64,000 bases of DNA from Streptomyces sp. MUM 203J (GCF_022414595.1 NZ_JADWYO010000011.1:50537-114536); one strand, 5' to 3'. Shown: positions 15,844 to 25,085, numbered from the stretch's first letter. Numbers and translations are program-made. The notes: generated by a model from the sequence alone, not told the origin.

Positions 15844-17532
15844 ATGGATACCGATCGCTCCGGCACCCGGGACCCGAAGGCAGTGGAGGACGTGGCGCAT
15901 CTGATGGTGCGCTGTCTGGAGGCCGAAGGAGTCGAGTACGTCTTCGGGATCCCCGGTGAGGAGAACGTCCGCCTCATCGACGCCCTGAACGGTTCCCGGA
16001 TCCGCTACGTCCTCGTGCGCCACGAGCAGGGCGCGTCGTTCATGGCAGAGGTCTACGGGCGGCTGACCGGACGCGCGGGAGTGTGCTCGGCGACGCTGGG
16101 CCCCGGCGCGATCAATCTTCTGCTGGGTACGGCCGATGCGACGACCAACAGCGCGCCGGTCGTGGCGGTGGCCGCCCAGGGCGGGCTGGACCGGGTCCAC
16201 AAGGAGTCCCACCAGGTCATCGATCTGGTGTCGATGTTCGCCCCGGTCACCCAGTGGGCTGCCACGGTCCTGACCCCGCAGGCCGTGCCGGAGATGGTGC
16301 GCAAGGCGTTCAAGACAGCACAGAGCGAACGCCCGGGCAGCGTGTTCCTCGCGGTCCCGGAGGACCTTGAGGCAGCGAGCCCCGCGACACGGCCGGCGCC
16401 GCTGCACGTCGACACGGTGCACCCCGACGCACCCTCGCCCTCCCAGGTCGCCCGGGCCGCCGAGGTGCTCGCGGGGGCGCGTCGCCCCGTCGTGCTGGCT
16501 GGTCACGGAGCCGCCAGAGGCGACGCCTCGGCGGCCCTGGCACGGTTCGCCGAGCGGCTGGACGTCCCGGTGGCCACCACCTTCCACGGCAAGGGAGTCT
16601 TCCCGGACGATCACCCCAGGGCTCTGGGGGCGGTCGGCTTCATGCGCCACGACTACGGCAACTTCGGCTTCGACACCGCCGACGTCCTGGTCTGTGTGGG
16701 GTACGAACTCCAGGAGTTCGACCCGCGGAAGATCAATCCGGACGGCGACAAACGCATCGTCCACCTGCACCGCTTCCCCGCCGAGGTGGACGCCCACTAC
16801 CCGGTCGCGGTCGGGGTGGAGGGCGACCTGTCCCTCTCCCTGGACGCGCTCTCCGCGGCCCTGCCCGACCGGCTCGCCTTCGACACGGGTGGGGACGAGA
16901 AGATCCGGTCGCTGCTCGCCGGGGAACTGCGGTACGGACGCGACAGCGACGCATGCCCGCTGGTGCCTCAGCGTGTGGTGGCCGACGTGCGTGCCGCGCT
17001 GGGCCGCGACGACATCGTGCTCGTCGACACCGGCGCCGGGAAGATGTGGATGGCCCGGCTGTACCCGACCTACGAGCCGAACACCTGCATTCTCTCCAAC
17101 GGCCTGTCCACGATGGGGTTCGCGCTGCCCGGCGCGATCGCCGCCCGGCTCGCCCGCCCCGACCGCAAGGTGCTGGCCATGACGGGGGACGGCGCGTTCC
17201 TGATGAACTCCCAGGAACTGGAGACCGCCGTCCGCGAACACATCCCCCTGGTCGTCCTGGTCCTGGTCGACCAGGAGTACGGACTGATCACGTGGAAGAT
17301 GGAGCTGGCGCTCGGTCGGCACAGCCACACCCGCTTCACCAACCCGGACCTGGTGGGCTACGCCGAGAGCTTCGGCGCACGCGGCTACCGGGTCCAGGCG
17401 GCCGACGAACTGCTGCCCACACTGCGACACGCGCTGGACGACGACGCCGTGTCCGTGATCGCCTGCCCGGTCGACTACTCGGAGAACCTGCGGCTGACCG
17501 ATCGTCTCGGCGCGCTCCACGGCCCCTTCTGA
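15844..17532 (+). CDS. Acetolactate synthase, AlsS-type (thiamine-diphosphate enzyme)
   Basis: 562 residues, full length for the family. The N-terminal PYR domain has EGVEYVFGIPGEENV, the catalytic Glu in VLVRHEQGASFMAE, and TLGPGAINLLLGTADATTNS. HQVIDLVSMFAPVTQW is typical of the catabolic AlsS group. The C-terminal PP domain has the ThDP/metal motif GDGAFLMNSQELETAV with a conserved Asp in LVDQEYGLITWKME. It should join two pyruvates to acetolactate plus CO2. No small regulatory subunit lies next to it, as expected for the FAD-independent type. No alsD (acetolactate decarboxylase) is adjacent. The ATG at 15844 has no clear ribosome site; an internal GTG (about codon 18) is the alternative. 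Confidence 0.9.
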   Translation: MDTDRSGTRDPKAVEDVAHLMVRCLEAEGVEYVFGIPGEENVRLIDALNGSRIRYVLVRHEQGASFMAEVYGRLTGRAGVCSATLGPGAINLLLGTADATTNSAPVVAVAAQGGLDRVHKESHQVIDLVSMFAPVTQWAATVLTPQAVPEMVRKAFKTAQSERPGSVFLAVPEDLEAASPATRPAPLHVDTVHPDAPSPSQVARAAEVLAGARRPVVLAGHGAARGDASAALARFAERLDVPVATTFHGKGVFPDDHPRALGAVGFMRHDYGNFGFDTADVLVCVGYELQEFDPRKINPDGDKRIVHLHRFPAEVDAHYPVAVGVEGDLSLSLDALSAALPDRLAFDTGGDEKIRSLLAGELRYGRDSDACPLVPQRVVADVRAALGRDDIVLVDTGAGKMWMARLYPTYEPNTCILSNGLSTMGFALPGAIAARLARPDRKVLAMTGDGAFLMNSQELETAVREHIPLVVLVLVDQEYGLITWKMELALGRHSHTRFTNPDLVGYAESFGARGYRVQAADELLPTLRHALDDDAVSVIACPVDYSENLRLTDRLGALHGPF

Positions 17533-17618
17533 CACCCATCCGAACGGAGACGGGAAGGGGGCCGGCCTCCTGGCCCCCGGGAGCCGGCACCGCCCGGCGC
17601 GAAGCGCAGGGCAGTGCC

Positions 17619-17651
17619 GGTGGCGGTGGCGGGACCCCGGCCACCGCCACC
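17619..17651. terminator. Hairpin between convergent genes
   Basis: A 12-bp perfect stem (GGTGGCGGTGGC with GCCACCGCCACC) has a 9-base loop. It lies between the acetolactate-synthase stop (17532) and the end of the second sigma-CAP gene (17725), and could terminate both transcripts. Confidence 0.68.
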
Positions 17652-17724
17652 GCCCGGCTCTGAAACCCGGAGGATCCCGATCCCGGACGGCGCCGCTCCA
17701 CGGGCGTGCGCGGCGGGGCGGTGC

Positions 17725-19386
17725 TCAGCGACTCGATGCGAAGACCTGCGTCCACCAGGGGCCGCCCTGCGCGTCGTGGACGCCGACGCCGATCTCCTTG
17801 AAGTTGCAGTTGAGTATGTTCGCCCGGTGGCCGGAACTGTTCATCCAGCTGTCCATGACCTGGGCCGGTGTCTGCTGGCCGCGGGCGATGTTCTCGCCGT
17901 AGGTGCTCCACCGGTAACCGGCCGCCGTGATGCGCTCGCCCGGACCCGTGCCCTCGGGAGTGCTGTGCGAGAAGTAGTCCCGGGCAGCCATGTCCTGGGA
18001 ATGTCCGAGTGCTGCCTTGTCCAGGAGCGCGTTGCGGCTGACCGAGCCGCACCCTTGCTTGAGCCGTTCGGCGTTGACCAGGCGGGTGACCTCCTGGGCG
18101 AAGCCGTCGTCGCCGTTGTCCGGGGGCGGCGGCGCCGGTGTGCTGGTGGTGCGGCGGACCGTGGGGCTGGGGGACGGCCGGGAGCTTCGCTGCGTGGTCC
18201 TCTTCGGGGCCGCGGAACTCTTGGACGGCGAGGGGCCGGCCGTCGTGGACCGGGAAGACGGGGAAGGGGAGGGAGAAGAGGAGGGGGAGACGGAGGGGGA
18301 GGGGGACGAGGTCGTGGACGAGGTCGGAGACGGGGTGGCGGAGGAGGCCGATGCGGACGGGGAGGAGGCCCGTGTCTCGTCGAAGGCGATGCCCTGAGCG
18401 GCGGCAGATCGTTTCTCCGGTTCGTCGGGGAACAGGCCGGGGACCAGCAGGAAGGCTCCCGCGCCTCCCGCCGTCACCAGCGCGGCGGCGGTCGCGGCGG
18501 CCGCGCGCCGTCGGGAGCGCCGCCGTTCCAGGCGCGATGCCGCCCGGCCGTTCGTGTGCCCCAGGGTGTCGGAGGCGGCGGTCTGTCCGCCCGCGGCCTC
18601 GGTGGGGCCGATTCCCCAGCGGGCGCCCAACGCCGCCGGCAGCGGTACGAGTGCGAGCCCGACGAGCAGCCGCTCGGCGGGCAGGAGCCCGGACGAGTGC
18701 CCTGAGCACACGGTGCACTCGTTGGCGTGCCGGGCTATCCGCTTGCGCCACAGCCCCGACGGCTCACCGTCCCATCCCGCCAGAAGCGACTGGAGCAGCA
18801 CGCACGGGGGTTCGGCTGCCAGTGCCCGGACCACGATGCGGCCCGCGTCCAGCTGTGCCTTCATCCGCTGGACGCGTACGGCCGTGTGCTGCGGGGTGAT
18901 CTCCAGCGCGGCCGCCAGGTCCGCCCTGGTGAGCTCACCCGTGGACTCCAGCCACCACAGGGACAGCAGCGAACGGTCGTCGGGGTCGAGCCAGCGGGTG
19001 GCTTCGGCCACCTCCCGGCGCTGGCCGGACAAGCCCAGTCGCGCGATCGTCAGATCGACGAAGTCCGCTTGAGGATCCGGGACTTCCCGCACCTCGTCGA
19101 GCCTCGACACCGGTGCCGCGGCCTGCCGCCAGTGCCCCCGTATCTGGTTGACGGCGATGGCGACCAACCAGGACCTGAAACGGCCGGGGTCGCGTAGCCC
19201 GTTCAGCTTGTCCAAGGCACGCAGCATGGTCTCCTGTGTCACATCGTCCACGTCGACATGTCCGCGCAGGCCACGGCCGACGATGTTGTAGACCAACGGC
19301 AGGGACTCCGCGGCGACCAGCTCGCGGGCGCGTTCGTCCCCGGCCTGCGCCGCCCTGATCACCGCGGCGTCGACGTCACTGCTCAC
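17725..19386 (-). CDS. Second fusion of ECF sigma factor, zinc motif, membrane helix and CAP domain
   Basis: 553 residues, paralogous to the protein at 9997-11934. Sigma region 2: SLPLVYNIVGRGLRGHVDVD, VTQETMLRAL, FRSWLVAIAVNQIRGHW. Region 4: LTRADLAAALEITPQHTAVR. The HxxxCxxC motif HANECTVC follows, then SGLLPAERLLVGLALVPLP as in the paralogue. The membrane helix (ALVTAGGAGAFLLVPGLF) lies near 295-315. Residues about 330-430 form a Ser/Pro/Thr linker, and the CAP domain (about 430-551) has LVNAERLKQGCGSVSRN, YFSHSTPEG, YGENIARG and SSGHRANILN. Start: GTG at 19386. The conserved order in two copies with diverged linkers argues that the fusion is functional and not an assembly error. No separate anti-sigma gene is adjacent. 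Confidence 0.9.
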   Translation of the reverse strand: MSSDVDAAVIRAAQAGDERARELVAAESLPLVYNIVGRGLRGHVDVDDVTQETMLRALDKLNGLRDPGRFRSWLVAIAVNQIRGHWRQAAAPVSRLDEVREVPDPQADFVDLTIARLGLSGQRREVAEATRWLDPDDRSLLSLWWLESTGELTRADLAAALEITPQHTAVRVQRMKAQLDAGRIVVRALAAEPPCVLLQSLLAGWDGEPSGLWRKRIARHANECTVCSGHSSGLLPAERLLVGLALVPLPAALGARWGIGPTEAAGGQTAASDTLGHTNGRAASRLERRRSRRRAAAATAAALVTAGGAGAFLLVPGLFPDEPEKRSAAAQGIAFDETRASSPSASASSATPSPTSSTTSSPSPSVSPSSSPSPSPSSRSTTAGPSPSKSSAAPKRTTQRSSRPSPSPTVRRTTSTPAPPPPDNGDDGFAQEVTRLVNAERLKQGCGSVSRNALLDKAALGHSQDMAARDYFSHSTPEGTGPGERITAAGYRWSTYGENIARGQQTPAQVMDSWMNSSGHRANILNCNFKEIGVGVHDAQGGPWWTQVFASSR

Positions 19387-20211
19387 GTTCTCTCCACTCT
19401 CCGTCCGGGTTTGGACTCAACGTCCCCACGGAGAGGAGATGCACAGCTCGGCCGCCGACAACAGAAATTCCGGCACGGATTCACGCCGTTCCGGCGATCA
19501 CGGCCGTCGAGTCCCGTACGCCGTACGGTCCGCCCCGTGTCGCACGGAACTCCTGCGGGAAACGGCGGGCGGGCCCCGTCGTGGCGTCCCCCGGTGTCGA
19601 TGGCCATCCGACAGCGGTCACGCCGGAGCGGTCACGCCGGTGGGGGGAGGCCGCGGACCGGGGGGGAGCGGCGACGGGACAAGGGCGAACGAGGTGACGG
19701 TGCGCGGCTCGTACCACCGGACGAACCCACGCCCAACAGCGGCACGGTTCCGTACCGGACGGGCCGCCACGGGGGGCGTCCCGGGAGCCGGAGGAGGCCG
19801 CGCGGTCCTCCGGGGGCGGGCCGGCCCTCCGGTCCGCCGCCGCGGAGGAGCCGGACGTCAGGCGGCGTCCCTGGAGCGGGGGTGCCGTGCCGGGGCCGCC
19901 GACACCCCCTCACACCCCTCTTCCCTGGCGGCAGTCGCGTCGGCCGTCCCGGCAGGGGCGCCCGGCCGGTGCCGACGGTTCGCGACCTGGCACTGCGGGC
20001 GGTGCCCGTCGGGTGTTCGGCGCGTGCGTGCTGCCGGGATCGCCGCACGGCCCGGGCCGATGCCCGCGGAGCCGTGGCGCACGAGCACGCGGACCCGCTC
20101 GCCCGACGGGCTCCCGGGCGTCACTCCTGCCGCTTCACCGGACGAAGGGGAGCGGACCTGCCGTGCCCCGTCCGGTCCGGGGCGTCCCGCGTTGCGGCCG
20201 CGACGCCCTGC
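19387..20211. other. 825-bp region without a convincing gene
   Basis: Several long frames exist on both strands, but all are Arg/Pro/Gly-rich GC artefacts without domain or plausible codon bias. The first 60 bp should hold the promoter of the minus-strand sigma-CAP gene. No repeat, hairpin array or RNA gene was recognised in the rest. Confidence 0.4.
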
Positions 20212-20541
20212 TCAGGCGCTGCGTGGTGCCGCCTGCTGCACCACCTCGAAGGACCAGAGCGTGGAGCCGCTCGCTGCCGGCTTGGGGCGGTCTCCGCCCT
20301 CCGCGCCACTCCCCTGATGGGCCGCCTTCATGGGCCCCTCCATCCAGGCCTGGAAGGACTCCTCGTCCCGCCAGCGTGTGTAGACGAGGTAGTTGTCGGT
20401 GCCGTCGACGGGGCGGAGGAGCTCGAACCACTCGAACCCGTCGGAGCTGTCCACGGAGTGGGCACGGGAGGCGAAGCGCTTCTCCAGCGTCTCTCGCTGC
20501 TCGGAGGGGACGGTCAGTACATTGATCTTGACTACGCTCAT
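20212..20541 (-). CDS. Antibiotic biosynthesis monooxygenase (ABM) domain protein
   Basis: 109 residues in one ferredoxin-like ABM domain: VVKINVLTVPSEQRETLEKRF, then DGFEWFELLRPVDGTDNYLV, YTRWRDEESFQAWMEG and a C-terminal strand (STLWSFEVVQQ). The pattern resembles small haem-degrading or quinol monooxygenases of the HmoA/IsdG kind, which act in the cytoplasm as dimers. The Asn/Trp/His residues used for haem binding cannot be assigned safely, so the substrate is open. It stands alone on its strand. Confidence 0.82.
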   Translation of the reverse strand: MSVVKINVLTVPSEQRETLEKRFASRAHSVDSSDGFEWFELLRPVDGTDNYLVYTRWRDEESFQAWMEGPMKAAHQGSGAEGGDRPKPAASGSTLWSFEVVQQAAPRSA

Positions 20542-20994
20542 GCCTTCATCCTGCCGTACCGCGTTCGGCGGAAACGAGCGGCTCGTCGATCACGTGTCTT
20601 TCGTGGGGAGCGGCCTGAACCCGTCCGGGCGCGTGGCGACGTCCGCCCACCGGCCCGGCCAGCCCCGCGGGTTTCCCCGTCGGCCTGTCGCGCACGCTCC
20701 TTCCACGGTTCAAGGGAAGACCCCGGTCCGGCCATCGTCGTCCTGACCCGCGATCAGGCAGGACCGGGCCTGCCGGGCGGCGGTTCGGTGAGGTCGCCGG
20801 CTTGCGGGCGTCCTGGACGGGCCGGGGCCGGGGGCGGGCAGGCCGCGCCGTTTCCCGGTCGAGCCGCTACCGGGCAGGTGGGTCCGGACGACGCGAGGTG
20901 TGCGGTTCGTGCCCGGCCGCCGTCGTGCTGGGCGGGGCAGGGAATCCGGCCCCGCTGCCTGCCGTCTCCGGGTTCTCGGCTGCGCTCCCCTTCG
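20542..20994. other. Intergenic region, about 450 bp, no gene seen
   Basis: It lies between the divergent ABM and TetR genes. No coding pattern was recognised. The right end runs into the AT-rich TetR operator and promoter. Confidence 0.4.
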
Positions 20995-21012
20995 ACTGAA
21001 CAATCGTTTAGT
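20995..21012 (+). promoter_or_regulatory. Probable TetR autoregulatory operator overlapping a -10 box
   Basis: ACTGAACAATCGTTTAGT is an 18-bp palindrome with 14 of 18 positions symmetric, the usual size of TetR-family operators. It overlaps TAGTAT (21009-21014), a good -10 box. A start point about 7 bp later would fall at the ATG at 21022, giving a leaderless mRNA. Binding by the adjacent TetR protein is inferred from position. Confidence 0.62.
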
Positions 21013-21021
21013 ATTCTGTAC

Positions 21022-21663
21022 ATGCGTTCAATCGATGCGGGATCTTCAAGGGGCGCCGAGGACCGGACGAGCCGGGCGGTCATCCGGGACGAGGCGCTGA
21101 GGCTGTTCGCCGAACATGGTGTGGACGGGGTGTCGGTGCGGCAGATCGCGGCGGCCGCGGGGGTGTCGCCGGGGCTGGTGGTGCACCACTTCGGATCGAA
21201 GGAGGGACTTCGGGAGGAGGTTGATCTGCATGTGGTGGCCGTCTTCGACAGGATGCTGAAGGCGGCCGTGGACGGGGGTGCCGTCACGTCTCTCGCCGAG
21301 GCCATGGCAGGGCAGTTGGGTGAGGAGTCGCCGGTTCCCGGTTACCTGAGCCGGATGCTGTCGGCCGACGGTGACGCGGGACGGGAGCTGTTCCGCAGGC
21401 TCTTCGAGCTGAGCCGGCGGGCGCTGGCGGGGATGGTCGGGTCCGGGGAGGCGGCGCCGGGGCGGGATCCGGCGGTGCGGGCGGCGTTCCTGCTGGCCAA
21501 CGATCTGGCCGTGTTCCTGCTGCGTCGGCGGCTTGAGGAAGTGATCGGTGTCGACCCGCTCTCGGCGGCGGGGCTGGAGCGCTGGAGTCACGAGGTGCTG
21601 GCGGTCTACGGCGGAGGGCTGCGGGCCGAGGGCGCCACGGACGGTGAGGGGGCAGTCCGATGA
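21022..21663 (+). CDS. TetR-family transcriptional regulator
   Basis: 213 residues. The N-terminal helix-turn-helix (about 20-65) is canonical: RAVIRDEALRLFAEHGVDGV, VRQIAAAAGVSPGLVVHHF, GSKEGLREEVD. The C-terminal two thirds form the helical ligand/dimer domain; the ligand is unknown. The stop overlaps the ATG of the FAD monooxygenase by 4 bp (ATGA), so the two are co-translated. The regulator probably controls this two-gene operon through the palindrome just upstream, as is common for TetR/flavin-monooxygenase pairs. Confidence 0.93.
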   Translation: MRSIDAGSSRGAEDRTSRAVIRDEALRLFAEHGVDGVSVRQIAAAAGVSPGLVVHHFGSKEGLREEVDLHVVAVFDRMLKAAVDGGAVTSLAEAMAGQLGEESPVPGYLSRMLSADGDAGRELFRRLFELSRRALAGMVGSGEAAPGRDPAVRAAFLLANDLAVFLLRRRLEEVIGVDPLSAAGLERWSHEVLAVYGGGLRAEGATDGEGAVR

Positions 21664-22844
21664 AGGCGGTGATCTGCGGAGCCGGCATCGCCGGACTGAC
21701 CCTGGCACAGCGGCTGGACGGTATGGGATGGGACGTCGTCGTGCTGGAGAAGGCGCACGGACCAAGAGAACAGGGGTACATGGTCGACTTCTTCGGCCCT
21801 GGCTACGACGCCGCCGAGGCCATGGGGCTGCTGCCCCGGCTCACGGAACTCGGCTACCAGGTCGACGAGGTCGCCTATGTGGACGAGGGCGGCCGCCGCC
21901 GGGCGGGCCTGGACTACGGGCGGTTCGCCCAAGGGGTCGGCGGACGGCTGCTGAGCATCATGCGGCCCGACCTCGAACGCGCGCTGCGGGAGGCGTTGCC
22001 GGGCCGTGTCGACGTGCGCTACGGGACGGGACCCCGGCACGTCGAGGAGACCGGGGACGGCGTCAGCGTCACCCTCGTCGACGGCCGGGTGGAGCATGCG
22101 GACCTCCTGGTCGGAGCGGACGGGATCCACTCGACCGTGCGTCGGCTCGTCTTCGGCGCGGAAGACCGGTTCCTGCGGCATCTGGGCTTCCACACGGCCG
22201 CCTTCGTCCTCGACGCTCCCGGACTGCTGCCCGAAGTGGACGGCAGGTTCTGCCTGACCGACACGGTGGGGCGGCAGATGGGCTTCTACGGGCTGCGCGA
22301 CGGGAACGTGGCGGTGTTCGCCGTGCACCGCAGTACGGAGCATGAACACCCCGACGACGCGAGGGCGGCCCTGCGCGCCGAGTACGGCGGGCTCGGCTGG
22401 CTGGTCCCGCGCGCTCTGGAACGGTGCCCCCCGCACGGGGAGCTGTACTACGACCATGTCGCCCAGATCGTCATGGACAAGTGGAGCCGCGGCCGTACGG
22501 TCCTCACCGGCGACGCCGCCCATGCCGTCTCCCTGCTGGCCGGGCAGGGCGCGTCGCTCGGGATGGCGGGCGCGTGTGTCCTCGCCGAGGAACTGGGCCG
22601 CGGCGGCTCCGTGGTGGAGGGCGTCGCGGCCTATGAGCGGCGCTGGCGGCCGGTGGCGGAGGACCGGCAGCGGGCCGGGCGGGCCGCGGCCGAGTGGTTC
22701 CTGCCGTCGACCGAGGCCCGGCTGCGGGTGCGCCGTGCGGCCATGAGGCTCTCGGCGCTGCCCGGAGTGAGCCGGTTGCTGATGCGCTCCCTGTCCGGAA
22801 AGCCGTCGTCGGCGGCGGCGCACGGCCACCGCGGGACACCATGA
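21660..22844 (+). CDS. FAD-dependent monooxygenase (PHBH/TetX-like)
   Basis: 394 residues, normal for the family. The N-terminal FAD motif is GAGIAGLTLAQRLDGMGWDV. The middle DG motif is GADGIHSTVRRLVFG, and the second FAD motif is TVLTGDAAHAVSLLAGQGAS. RPDLERALREAL is the conserved Arg region near the active site. It should hydroxylate or detoxify an aromatic substrate with NAD(P)H and O2 in the cytoplasm. Coupling to the TetR gene suggests induction by a small molecule, possibly an antibiotic or phenolic. The C-terminus (about 355-394) is basic and Ser/Ala-rich without a domain. Confidence 0.92.
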   Translation: MKAVICGAGIAGLTLAQRLDGMGWDVVVLEKAHGPREQGYMVDFFGPGYDAAEAMGLLPRLTELGYQVDEVAYVDEGGRRRAGLDYGRFAQGVGGRLLSIMRPDLERALREALPGRVDVRYGTGPRHVEETGDGVSVTLVDGRVEHADLLVGADGIHSTVRRLVFGAEDRFLRHLGFHTAAFVLDAPGLLPEVDGRFCLTDTVGRQMGFYGLRDGNVAVFAVHRSTEHEHPDDARAALRAEYGGLGWLVPRALERCPPHGELYYDHVAQIVMDKWSRGRTVLTGDAAHAVSLLAGQGASLGMAGACVLAEELGRGGSVVEGVAAYERRWRPVAEDRQRAGRAAAEWFLPSTEARLRVRRAAMRLSALPGVSRLLMRSLSGKPSSAAAHGHRGTP

Positions 22845-23038
22845 CGGGCGGACGCCGGCGCCGGCGCCGCGTTGTGCTCCGGCGGCACCCGTACGACCTG
22901 CGCCAGCAGCACCGCCGCGGAGTCCGCAGCGGCTGGGGGAGGGGACACCGGGCTTCGCCGCAGACCTCCGGTCACTGCGGCTTCCGGGACGGCACGGGGC
23001 ACGGCGGTGCCTGCGCGGTACGCCCGTCCCGGTCCGCC

Positions 23039-23839
23039 CTATGAGGTGGTGACACAGGTGATGAGGCCGTAGCGGCCTCCCTTCCGGCGGTACAGGACGC
23101 TTCCCCGCCCTGTCGCCGCATCCCGGAAGAACACGAACGGCAGGCCTGTGATGTCCAGCCGTGCCGACGCCTCGGCGACGGTCGTCCGGGGCACGGGTGC
23201 CGTGCTCACGTCGATCCACGGCTCCGCCCTGACGCGGGCCCGCGCCCCGTCGACCGAGGACAGGTGGTACCGGCCGGTGCGTCTGTCGCGGTGGACGACA
23301 CTGTCGGTTCCTGTCGCCGCGTCGGTGAACAGGCGGAATTCGTGATTGAGGGACGCAAGTTCGAACACGGCGTCCTCGGGCGTCTGCACCAGAAGGCCGA
23401 TCGGGCGGCGCCGGGTGATCCGCCGCTCCTCGACGGGCAGCGGGTGGAACCGAGGCAGCCGTGCGTGGCCGGTGCCGTCCTGCCGTGCGCCGGGAGCGGC
23501 GACACCGCCCAGCCCCGCCGGGGCGGCCCGCCCTGCCCGAGCCAGGCGGGCGGTGAGCCGGTCCCGGAGCAGATCGACGGCCTCGGACATGGTGGTCGCC
23601 GCGACATGCGCTCGAACGAGCCGTCCGTCGACGTCCATCATGGCCTGTGCCATGGCGGGCCGTATCGCCGCGGGGTTGGCCGCCTGGGCCAGCTTCACGC
23701 GCATGGCCGGAACAGGGACGCCGATGCCGTCGAGGACGGTACGCAGCTCGGCGCGGGCGTACTCGTCGGCTCCTTCGGGGATGTGGCCCCGGTGCTCCAC
23801 CAGGATGTTCGCGGTGGGGCCGGTCTCGTACTCGTTCAT
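23039..23839 (-). CDS. HPF/RaiA-family ribosome-associated protein with two C-terminal dimer domains
   Basis: 266 residues. The N-terminal half (about 1-115) is a diverged HPF/RaiA fold (ILVEHRGHIPEGADEYARAEL, MRVKLAQAANP, GRLVRAHVAATTMSEAVDLL). Two copies of the S30EA C-terminal domain follow: IGLLVQTPEDAVFELASLNH with FRLFTDAATGTDSVVHRD (about 140-190), and LDITGLPFVFFRDAATGRGS with LYRRKGGRYGLIT (about 222-262). Long HPFs with one such domain dimerise ribosomes in resting cells; a double copy is unusual. This is likely a stress or dormancy factor separate from the housekeeping HPF. No partner gene is adjacent. Confidence 0.82.
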   Translation of the reverse strand: MNEYETGPTANILVEHRGHIPEGADEYARAELRTVLDGIGVPVPAMRVKLAQAANPAAIRPAMAQAMMDVDGRLVRAHVAATTMSEAVDLLRDRLTARLARAGRAAPAGLGGVAAPGARQDGTGHARLPRFHPLPVEERRITRRRPIGLLVQTPEDAVFELASLNHEFRLFTDAATGTDSVVHRDRRTGRYHLSSVDGARARVRAEPWIDVSTAPVPRTTVAEASARLDITGLPFVFFRDAATGRGSVLYRRKGGRYGLITCVTTS

Positions 23840-24388
23840 TTCGGGACGCCTCCCAGGTGATCAGTCCCAGATTCCCTCCCCGCGGTGGCCGCCGACAGGG
23901 GCCGAGTGGCCCCGCCCAGGGCCCCCACCGTCCCGGTCGCCGCGACCCCCCTGGCACGGCACGGGGCGGAGCGCGGTCGTCCCAGGGGTACCGGGAAGGG
24001 GGGGCGTGGCCCGGGCGATGGGACCCGTGGCCGTTCGGTACGCGTCGTGGTGTCGGTGCCGCACCCGACGACGAGCGGCCGCCGCGGCCGCCTCGTGGCG
24101 CCTCGGCCGGGGTCCGCGGGGCGCAGTTACGGAGTACAGCTCCGTATCCGGCCGACCGCCTTCGCACCCGGCCACCGCCCGGACCGCCGGATTGACGGTG
24201 ATCACGTATGCCCCTCGGGGGTGTTGCGTAGGCTCGTGCCGTCGTTGTACCGGCGTCCGGAGAATGGGCGGAGCCGCCGTGCAGTCGCCTGACGGTGTGA
24301 CGGCGGAGTCGGCAGGCGGTCGGCGCGACTCCCGGGGAACCTCGGGGCCGCTGCCGGCACACGACTCGTCATAAGCTAGGGAAACCGC
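23840..24388. other. Intergenic region, about 550 bp, upstream of the panD stub
   Basis: No gene was recognised. Open frames are GC artefacts. The right end (about 24370-24388) contains TAAGCTAGGG, which lines up with TGTAGGG upstream of intact panD and probably marks the promoter of the stub. Confidence 0.4.
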
Positions 24389-24471
24389 ACTTGACCTGGA
24401 AAAACGCAGGCAGGGAGCCTAAATCCAGGGGTACCCCGATGATACGTACGATGTTCAAGTCCAAGATCTAG
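24389..24471 (+). pseudogene. panD: panD stub: leader plus first 10 codons, then stop
   Basis: A diverged copy of the start of panD. The leader (TTGACCTG, then CGCAGGCAGGGAGCC) matches the one before intact panD at 27677, with similar spacing to the ATG. The coding part reads [10 protein letters not shown] and then TAG at 24469-24471, while intact panD starts [10 protein letters not shown]. The last 18 bp (24451-24468) are identical to 27735-27752. The rest of panD is missing here and 3.3 kb of other DNA follows. It is best read as the host-side 5' end cut off by insertion of the islet. The peptide itself is unlikely to matter. Confidence 0.8.
24451..24468 (+). repeat. Left copy of 18-bp direct repeat (attL-like)
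   Basis: ATGTTCAAGTCCAAGATC, identical to 27735-27752. It marks the left edge of the islet and lies inside the panD stub at codons 5-10. Confidence 0.75.
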
Positions 24472-25085
24472 CGTTTGGGCGTTTGCGCAGGTCGGAGGCT
24501 TGAGAGCCCCGCTCGGGTCAGCGAACGGTCAGCGTCGGACACAGGAGCGTCCCAGCTCGCTGACCATGGCCCGCCATGACGGGGGCCTGGACACAGGTGC
24601 CTGACCCTTGCTTGAGACGTTGGCTGCGTGCCTCGACAGCTCGTCCGCGGCATGGGTCCTGAGCGAGTGGGCTGCGTTCGGAGCCGAAGCGGCGTGCCTT
24701 ATGGATGCCGCCTGCCCCCTCCGGCCGCTGTCGCCACCTCGCCCGCCCCGGTGTCCTTCTCGTCCACTGCGCCGGTGTCATGAGCCTTGGCTTCAGTACC
24801 GTCGCCCCTCCCGACGCCGCGGCCGAAGCCGGAGCTCACTCCACCGCGGCGGCCCTCCGCGTGACCTGTTGCTCACGATCACCCGCGCCCGTGAAGCGGG
24901 ACAGGTGCTGGGCCGGCAGGGCAGCAGGTTGCCGCACCACCCGGGGGCTGCACGTGTAGGCCATGATGGGCGAAGCGCCCACGGGGTGAGATGTCCGAGT
25001 GAAGGGCAGGCGGCCGCCCGACCCGTACGTACGACAGGGCCCCGTATCCGCCATGCCGCCGCCTCCCGGCAGCGATACTGGATGC
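24472..25085. other. Left part of the islet without a convincing gene
   Basis: About 610 bp. Frames on both strands are short and have no family match, including a minus frame that stops at the repeat edge (24468). GATACT at 25074-25079 lies 7 bp before the ATG at 25086 and could be the -10 box of a leaderless AbiEii-pair transcript. Confidence 0.4.

Noticed and set aside
14021..15904. 627-codon plus-strand frame through DoxX, terminator and VOC genes
   Set aside because: It crosses a strong hairpin and two genes in other frames; composition is an artefact of high GC.
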